A DNA stretch of 64,000 bases from Helianthus annuus (lineage: Eukaryota > Streptophyta > Magnoliopsida > Asterales > Asteraceae), in assembly GCF_002127325.2 (NCBI RefSeq), contig NC_035443.2:26025050-26089049 (forward strand), written 5' to 3'. The position numbers were made by a program, and so were the translations under genes. Positions within the stretch are counted from its first letter, which is position 1. Each line of letters opens with the position of its first letter. The notes beneath the pieces were generated by a model. It was not told where the DNA came from. It ran no database searches and saw only the letters and a program-made list of their open reading frames with translations. Shown in pieces: positions 58,399 to 64,000 of the stretch.

Positions 58399-61185
58399 TG
58401 TAACACCCCGTGTTTTCCAAAAAAGTCAAAGTCAAAGTCAAGTGTTGACTGTTATTGGAATTAAAGATTAATAAAGATTAATTTCATTTTAGTTTCATTT
58501 TGATTTTCATATTATTTGGAGTAAGTGTTGTATAATCAAACTAATCGACCGATAATCGAACTGTGAATCAACGATCGACTGTGAATGATAGGAAGTAACA
58601 ATGCAATAAAGCTAGTCAATCAATAATCAAGCTAATCAAATCAATCATCGAACTCAAGTGTGGGGATTTTAGTACTTTTTATACGTGTGTGTGTGCCTTA
58701 TGTGTTACTTGTGCATGTTTACTTTTGTGTTAAAGTGTGTGGTGAATCAATCAAATCAATCAAGAATCGAAGGTGAATCGAACTCAATGGAAATCGACCC
58801 CGAAATAGGTTGTAAGGATGCTTGTATGTTAGATATAGTAGTTGGGACTAAAAGTAATTTGATTAGGAATTCTATCATCCTCAAATCATCGTTCTAAGTC
58901 GAAATATCAAAAATCGTCGCGAAACACTTAAAACCAGGCAAGCCGATCGAACAGGGCAACCTGATCGAACAGGCTAGCCGATCGAACAGGCTGTTCGATC
59001 GGACAGCTGCTCGATCAGGGATGCTGTTCGATCAGCTGACCCTTTCCTCTTTTGGAAGCCTATAAATAGGGCTGTCTTTGTCAACCTTTCCACTTTTGGA
59101 AAAGCTCTGACCGACCAGCCTCTTCTTCTCACTAAATCTCAGATTTCTCTCAAACCGGTAAGTATTTCGCTCTAATCCTTGTACGTTTTTGTTCATTAAT
59201 CGATTCTACATCTTTCTATCTTTCAAAATCTGAATTTCATCCATGAAATCACCAAGATCTAGGTGTTCTTGGGTGATGTCATCATGTGTTCTTCAAGAAC
59301 ACTAAGTTTTGGCATCATTCAACCATGAACAAGCTAGATCTAACCGATTTCCACATAAATAACCTAAAATCTACCAAAGATCTTAACATTTCACGGTGGA
59401 AAAGGATTGGAAGATGGGTTTTCATCTATCTTTCAACTCTTTTACACTCAAAAAGGTGAAAACGAGACTTGAACCGATTTACAAATCAATCTAAACAAAC
59501 ACATGGTTCAAGATTCGGGTTCTACCGAGAGATATACCGATTTCGGGTTAAACGTTAAACTTAAGTTCCAAACCGCCTCTGGCCGAGCTTGGGTGATTCC
59601 TGCTCGAGTCAGTAGACTAAGTAGGGACTTCAGCTTTGTGGTTCAACTCGTAGTCAAAATATCTCTAAAACATCAACAATTAACGGGAATAACCAAGTGT
59701 TAAGTGATAGGTTAACCGAATCGAGGAGCTGGCCGAACGGCTAGGCTGTTCGATCGAACAGCCCAACCGAACGACTATGCCAGCCGATCGACTAGGCTAA
59801 CCGATCGACTAACACTTAGTCCCACAAACTCATGAAGTGTAGTATTGACGAGGTACTGTTCGATCGACTACGCCACTCGATTGTAATCACTACTGCTCGA
59901 ATCATGAGATACTATACTTCAAAACACTTAGACTTTTCGAAACATTGGAATGTCACCCGATCGAGCATGCCAACCGATCGAGTGACATATTTGAGAACGA
60001 TGCAATGCTAACCGATCGGTTGGGCTAACCGATCGAACAGCTGTTCGATCGGCCAACTTGAAAGGTAGTACAAACCATCATACACAAACACCTCCTTCTC
60101 ATCAAAGGAAGAAACAATCCACTTGAAGGAACCAGCCGATCGAGCCAGCCAGCCGATCGAATGGATGTTCGAACGGACTTTCAAACCAATCGAACAGCCC
60201 ACTCGATCGAACTGCTGTCCGACCGAATGGCCTACTCGATCCAAGTACATTGTTTACTTTTCCGCGTTACTCATCGTTGTGTTATCGAACTATTCAGGCT
60301 AACCTATTCTCAGTGCTCCCTTCAATCCACAACCAACCACTGTGAGTATACTCGATCCCTTTTTGCTTTCAGCACTTTTGGGTGTTACATACGTAATCTA
60401 TCAAATTCACAAACAACACAAACTATTTGAACGCTAACCTATTTGCATGTATTACTTGTCTAAATGATTGCTGTTTATTATGTTTATACGTGGAGTGCTA
60501 TCTACCTGCTTTAGCAACGTAGTACTATAGTTTGGACTCAGCACCCGTTCCCACGGGGGTTGCTAAGGACAATTACTTGCATGGATTACGGTGGTAATCA
60601 TGTATCGCGAACTGTCTCGGACAGTCAACTCGAAGTCATTGGTATCGATGGTCCCATGTTGATAATTTACATGCATCGTTTGCCCTTGTGTACGTGCTTG
60701 GTTATGCGTAAACTATTCGAACTCTATATGCTATATCAAACTTGTGTACTCACCTTTACATTATATGTATTGACTTTTATTTTAACGTATGTGACAGGTG
60801 TTTAAGCTACTAGCGTGCTAGGGAAGCGAGGCAATAATAAGCTTCTAGGAGCCAGTGACCTTAGGACAGTGTCCATATACCTGCTCCAGGGCCATAATTA
60901 TCTGTAGATCTTGTACTGGCACCTGTAGTCAGTAAGATCTATAGTTAGTCGTCTAGAAGTCTTAAAACAATATTTAAATTCGGTCTGTAATAATTAAGTA
61001 TTTGAGTTGTCGGAACAGTTCCCATATTGTTTAGTTGATTTCTATGATAACTTGTTATTATTTGGGACACGGTATGGGACGTGTTATATAACTGAATTGT
61101 ATGATAGTTGTTGTGGAAACTTCTGAACAATCTGTTTCGCTCAGTGCCGCGCCCCGATGATTCCGCCATCGGTTGGGGTGTGACA
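58399..61185 (+). repeat. 3' LTR of the Tekay-like element
   Basis: 2,787 bp at a constant offset of 8,569 from the 5' LTR, with no visible difference, followed by the TGTTG target duplication. Confidence 0.97.
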
Positions 61186-61857
61186 TGTTGCATGAACAAG
61201 AGACCGACTGATTTCTCAACTCAAGTTTAACCTACAAAAACACCAAAACACATTATTAAGCTTCTGTGAAAAAAACCATAATGAAAGCTTAAACAAAAGA
61301 TGTCATCATAAGGATACAGCACAGTTACCGTGAATGTGTTTGTTGCACTGCTTCGCTTGTCCAACTGATTCACATAGTAAACACGAACATCATCACAATC
61401 CTCCGTGTTTAGAATGTAACAAAACAACTTCCCCTTGTATATCTCTTTTCTTACCTCTGTGAAAATTGCATGTGTGTACAGCTCAAAAGCGTGCTTCTCG
61501 ATAGCTAAATCAGTACTGTCCATGAATACACTAGATGAGGTTTTAAACTCTGCAACACGTTGCCTGTAACGCTGATTGTCTATCCTAGTTTCATAACATA
61601 GCATGAACTGAACTAGTGTGTTAGCACTAGTAGAGTTGACCTTGTAGCTTGAGTTAGAGCTTTCACATCTTGATGTAGTCTTCATCAGACAACACATTGG
61701 GATATCACGGAAGTAGGCAGGTACCCATTGGTCCCTAATTGAGTACATATCATTCAACCAGTCGTGAACTTGTAACCCATCTTCCTCCATCAAAAGTTGC
61801 CAACGCGTCTCAAATGTAGATGGTTTCATGTGAATACTCCACACCAAATGATGCATC

Positions 61858-62240
61858 TGTTGGTCCCGAAAAACTCGAGATATCACTCAACGGTTCGATC
61901 GAATGCGGAAAGTAAGATCAAACCGACAAGAACAAAAAGAAAATATTCCGTTGAATAACATAGTGCCGCTGCTTAGATCGCACACAGTCTCACGGACTGT
62001 CTAGTACGATCTTCGAGAACCTTGCACACAATCCCTAGGATTGTCTGGTACAAGGTTCTCTATTTGGGGCTACATTATTACAATTGTGGGAGAGCTCTAC
62101 TACAATAACCTAATCAAGACTATTTATAGGAGCCTCTACCCTATTGGCCCACATGGCCTAGCCCAAGCCCAATTGCTAATCTAAACCAAATAAACATAAT
62201 AAAACGTAATAAAGTAAAGCGTAAAACTTTGGACCTAACA
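61858..62240 (-). repeat. 3' LTR of the short element
   Basis: Plus strand TGTTGGTCCCGAAAAACTCG...GGACCTAACA. It contains ACTATTTATAGGAGCC, a reverse TATA-like block, near 62123. Confidence 0.88.
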
Positions 62241-62252
62241 ATCTCCCCCTAG
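62241..62252 (-). promoter_or_regulatory. Polypurine tract
   Basis: The minus strand reads CTAGGGGGAGAT next to the 3' LTR. Confidence 0.85.
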
Positions 62253-63647
62253 TTTTATGCTATCTTTATTGCGGTTTAAATGGTCTTCAGTCTTGGGTCT
62301 TCTCCTTTAGTGGCCCAGCAGTGAACGATGAACGAAGAGGAACGAAGTCGGATAATCTCGGATGAAAGACAAACTTGATCTCGGACTTGAATCATATCTC
62401 ACATGAAAAATATTATGTATCTTGAAGATGATCTCGGATGATATTCAAGATGTATCTTGGATGATCAAAAGTGATTACGGATGAAAACGTTGACCTTGAA
62501 TGATTCCGGATTAGATGATATACGGTTTCGGATGAAAGTTGAATAACATAATGTAGGTTTTGAAGTTGTAATGATGATGTCGGATCTGATGAATCAACAG
62601 TTGAAAGAAATGTCTGTCCTTGTTTGATGAACAATTTGATGGTATTTTTCCATGTGTGGCCCAAGAAACCATTGTAGGGCCCAACATGAATAACTCATGC
62701 ACAAATATGAAACACTAGCGGCCATAGATCAGCATCCTTTTTACGAGTGGGCCCTGAATTTTAGAAAACAGAATGATTACCTAATCATTGGGCCAACTCT
62801 AGCCCATGCAAAAAGTTCCTACGAAACCCTAGCAGCAACCTTTGACAGCCGACAACATGCATGTGCTGCAATCTCGACCGTCAATCAGCTCCATCATCCA
62901 ACGATGCAGCTCTTCTAGGTTTTTTTTGACAATTTTGATGTGACAACCACTGCAGCCGCAATGGAATGTTCCACCTGACGTCAGCAGCCTTCTGCCATCA
63001 CCCAATCACGTTAACAACCATGGCAGCCACATTTATCTCGCCGGAAGCCACCTTACGTAACCTCTAAACCCAGATTCCAGATTCATCAATGGAGTTATAA
63101 ACTCATATCATCTTCATTCTCCTTTCTGTTTTCAACAAAAGTTACCGAATAAGGGAGGCCGGCCGGAGGCCATGGCCACCACTCACTTCATCAACTATCG
63201 ATCATCACCACCTTCCTTCACGTCTCCGGTCATCATCTCCGGTGACTGTTAACCTGCAACTCCCCCGACACCTCTTCTTCTCTGATGAGTCCTTCGACCA
63301 CCGTACACCTCTTCTCAACTTCTTTTACCACCGTTAAACACCGTAGCACCTCACTTCGACAACCATCTACACCTTCGTCGCTCCGACGATCACCGTCGCA
63401 ATCACCGATCACTTCCATAGTCCACTGTTGTTCACCGACTTACAACCACTCTCAAAATCTCTGCTTTCAACCATCTTCTCCGTTCAGCTGTCGTCAAACC
63501 GACACCGTCTTCAACGGCGACCGAAACTGTACCAGATTCCATGAACCGGAGATCTGTGCATTTACGAACATTTATCCCCCAACACGGTGCAAATATCTTC
63601 TCGTTCTTCGAGTGATATCAAAACCGAGCCTTTGAAAGACTTCAATG
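62253..63647 (-). other. Interior of the short element
   Basis: 62340-62530 holds irregular repeats of GATCTCGGATGA/TCGGATGAAA. 63060-63640 is a CT- and CCACCG-rich stretch whose open frames (plus strand 63285-63635, minus strand 63233-63418) look like low-complexity reading of plant 5'-leader-like DNA. No domain is recognised. Part of it may be captured host sequence. Confidence 0.5.
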
Positions 63648-63659
63648 GCTCTGATACCA
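63648..63659 (-). promoter_or_regulatory. Primer binding site, tRNA-iMet type
   Basis: The minus strand reads TGGTATCAGAGC two bases inside the 5' LTR edge at 63662. Confidence 0.92.
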
Positions 63660-63661
63660 CT

Positions 63662-64000
63662 TGTTAGTCCCGAAAAACCCGAGATATCACTCAACGGTTC
63701 GATCGAATGCGGAAAGTAAGATCAAACCGACAAGAACAAAAAGAAAATATTCCATTGAATAACATAGTGCCGCTGCTTAGATCGCACATAGTCTCACGGA
63801 CTGTCTAGTACGATCTTTGAGAACCTTGCACACAATCCCTAGGATTGTCTGGTACAAGGTTCTCTATTTGGGGCTACATTATTACAATTGTGGGAGAGCT
63901 CTACTACAATAACCTAATCAAGACTATTTATAGGAGCCTCTACCCTATTGGCCCACATGGCCTAGCCCAAGCCCAATTGCTAATCTAAACCAAATAAACA
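63662..64000 (-). repeat. 5' LTR of the short element, partial
   Basis: Matches 61858-62196. The remaining 44 bp or so lie outside the window. Confidence 0.9.

Larger units (their letters stand above)
49830..61185 (+). mobile_element. Complete Tekay/Del-like Ty3/gypsy retrotransposon
   Basis: 11,356 bp: 5' LTR 49830-52616, primer site, leader, one uninterrupted gag-pol frame, polypurine tract and 3' LTR 58399-61185. The target duplication is TGTTG (49825-49829 and 61186-61190). I saw no difference between the LTRs wherever I compared them, and five open frames inside them are the same in both, so insertion is very recent. The pol order (RT, RNase H, integrase), the CHD-like C-terminus, long LTRs and the tRNA-iMet primer place it with chromoviruses of the Tekay/Del type. 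Confidence 0.97.
49211..61856 (-). pseudogene. FAR1-related (MURA-type) gene, broken by two LTR elements
   Basis: Minus-strand exon parts: 61856-61329, intron 61328-61232 (GTAACT...TTGTAG), 61231-61186, then 49824-49211 after the Tekay insertion. The first part is the end of the MULE transposase domain (FETRWQLLMEEDGLQVHDWL, RDQWVPAYFRD, ANTLVQFMLCYE). It continues into the SWIM finger, whose CSC lies at about 61198-61190 and whose CRH lies in FIRIGYLCRHIFCVYR at about 49822-49775. The C-terminal part has VVKRWTRDVLPKS, a zinc-knuckle-like C-x2-C-x6-H-x4-C (CRTCMKYVTGHDSRNC) and a Lys/Ser-rich tail. FAR1-family proteins are either MULE transposases or domesticated transcription factors. The coding parts carry no stop apart from the insertions. 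The N-terminal half would lie beyond the window to the right. Confidence 0.88.
61858..64000 (-). mobile_element. Short non-autonomous LTR element, cut by the window end
   Basis: LTRs at 61858-62240 (383 bp, TG...CA) and from 63662 past the window edge. The interior (62241-63661, 1,421 bp) has no gag-pol. Minus orientation: a tRNA-iMet primer site adjoins 63662 and a polypurine tract adjoins 62240. Five substitutions, all transitions, are visible in the 339 bp that can be compared, so it is older than the Tekay element. It interrupts the FAR1-related exon. LTR size suggests a Copia-type or LARD/TRIM derivative. Confidence 0.88.

Noticed and set aside
63233..63635. 116-residue Ser/Pro-rich frame and its opposite-strand partner
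   Set aside because: Low-complexity CT/CCACCG sequence in a non-autonomous element, with no domain and open on both strands.

Overview
The window is nuclear DNA of a flowering plant. It contains Ty3/gypsy retrotransposons of the Tekay/Del and Athila types, tRNA-iMet and tRNA-Asp primer sites, MITEs, Helitron-like ends, a SINE, FAR1-related, GRF and Ulp1-like genes, and a spliced DUF4408/DUF761 gene with a plant TATA box. Asteraceae is my guess from the style of these families; nothing here proves it. Only one gene looks like an ordinary host gene (27.1-29.6 kb). Nearly everything else is transposon DNA, much of it nested.

Layout. 1-12.7 kb: a decayed Tekay-like element (+ strand, 2878-12742) interrupted on its left by an Athila-like element (- strand, LTR 970-2877) and in its RNase H/integrase region by a non-autonomous element (4667-12303, two 2.2-kb LTRs, TSD CTTCA, no gag-pol). 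12.7-17.0 kb: AT-rich DNA with a 330-bp tandem duplication, decayed gene pieces, a roughly 207-bp tetranucleotide microsatellite and a Harbinger-like MYB/SANT fragment. 17.05-22.39 kb: a mosaic of short modules, repeated and shuffled in both orientations, bounded by inverted palindrome-rich ends. 22.4-27.0 kb: AT-rich DNA, a Helitron-like 3' end, GGTACC-rich tandem duplications, a lone GC-rich 3' exon and a MITE. 27.1-29.6 kb: the DUF4408/DUF761 gene, with a MITE and a SINE in its intron. 29.6-32.8 kb: low-complexity DNA, a (TA)n tract and a 1.43-kb TIR element containing a minisatellite.

32.8-64 kb: a gene-bearing region that looks like one large Mutator-like element. On the + strand it has a degenerate Ulp1-like peptidase gene built partly from phase-1 microexons (34.25-40.16 kb) and a small TATA-driven gene (41.62-45.96 kb) split by a 3.77-kb solo LTR. 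On the - strand it has a 99-residue GRF zinc-finger/transmembrane protein (46.74-47.11 kb), a small basic/acidic protein (47.65-48.21 kb) and a FAR1-related (MURA-type) gene. That last gene is broken twice: by a complete Tekay-like retrotransposon (49830-61185, TSD TGTTG, apparently identical LTRs, intact 1541-residue Gag-Pol) inside its SWIM zinc finger, and by a short non-autonomous LTR element (61858 to past the window end) inside its transposase domain.

Relations. The autonomous Tekay element and the non-autonomous 4667-12303 element share primer site, polypurine tract and a recurring leader motif, so the former's lineage is the probable source of enzymes for the latter. FAR1-like plus Ulp1-like genes in one element is an arrangement known from plant MULEs. 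The GRF gene and the two small genes would be additional cargo, if the region is indeed one element.
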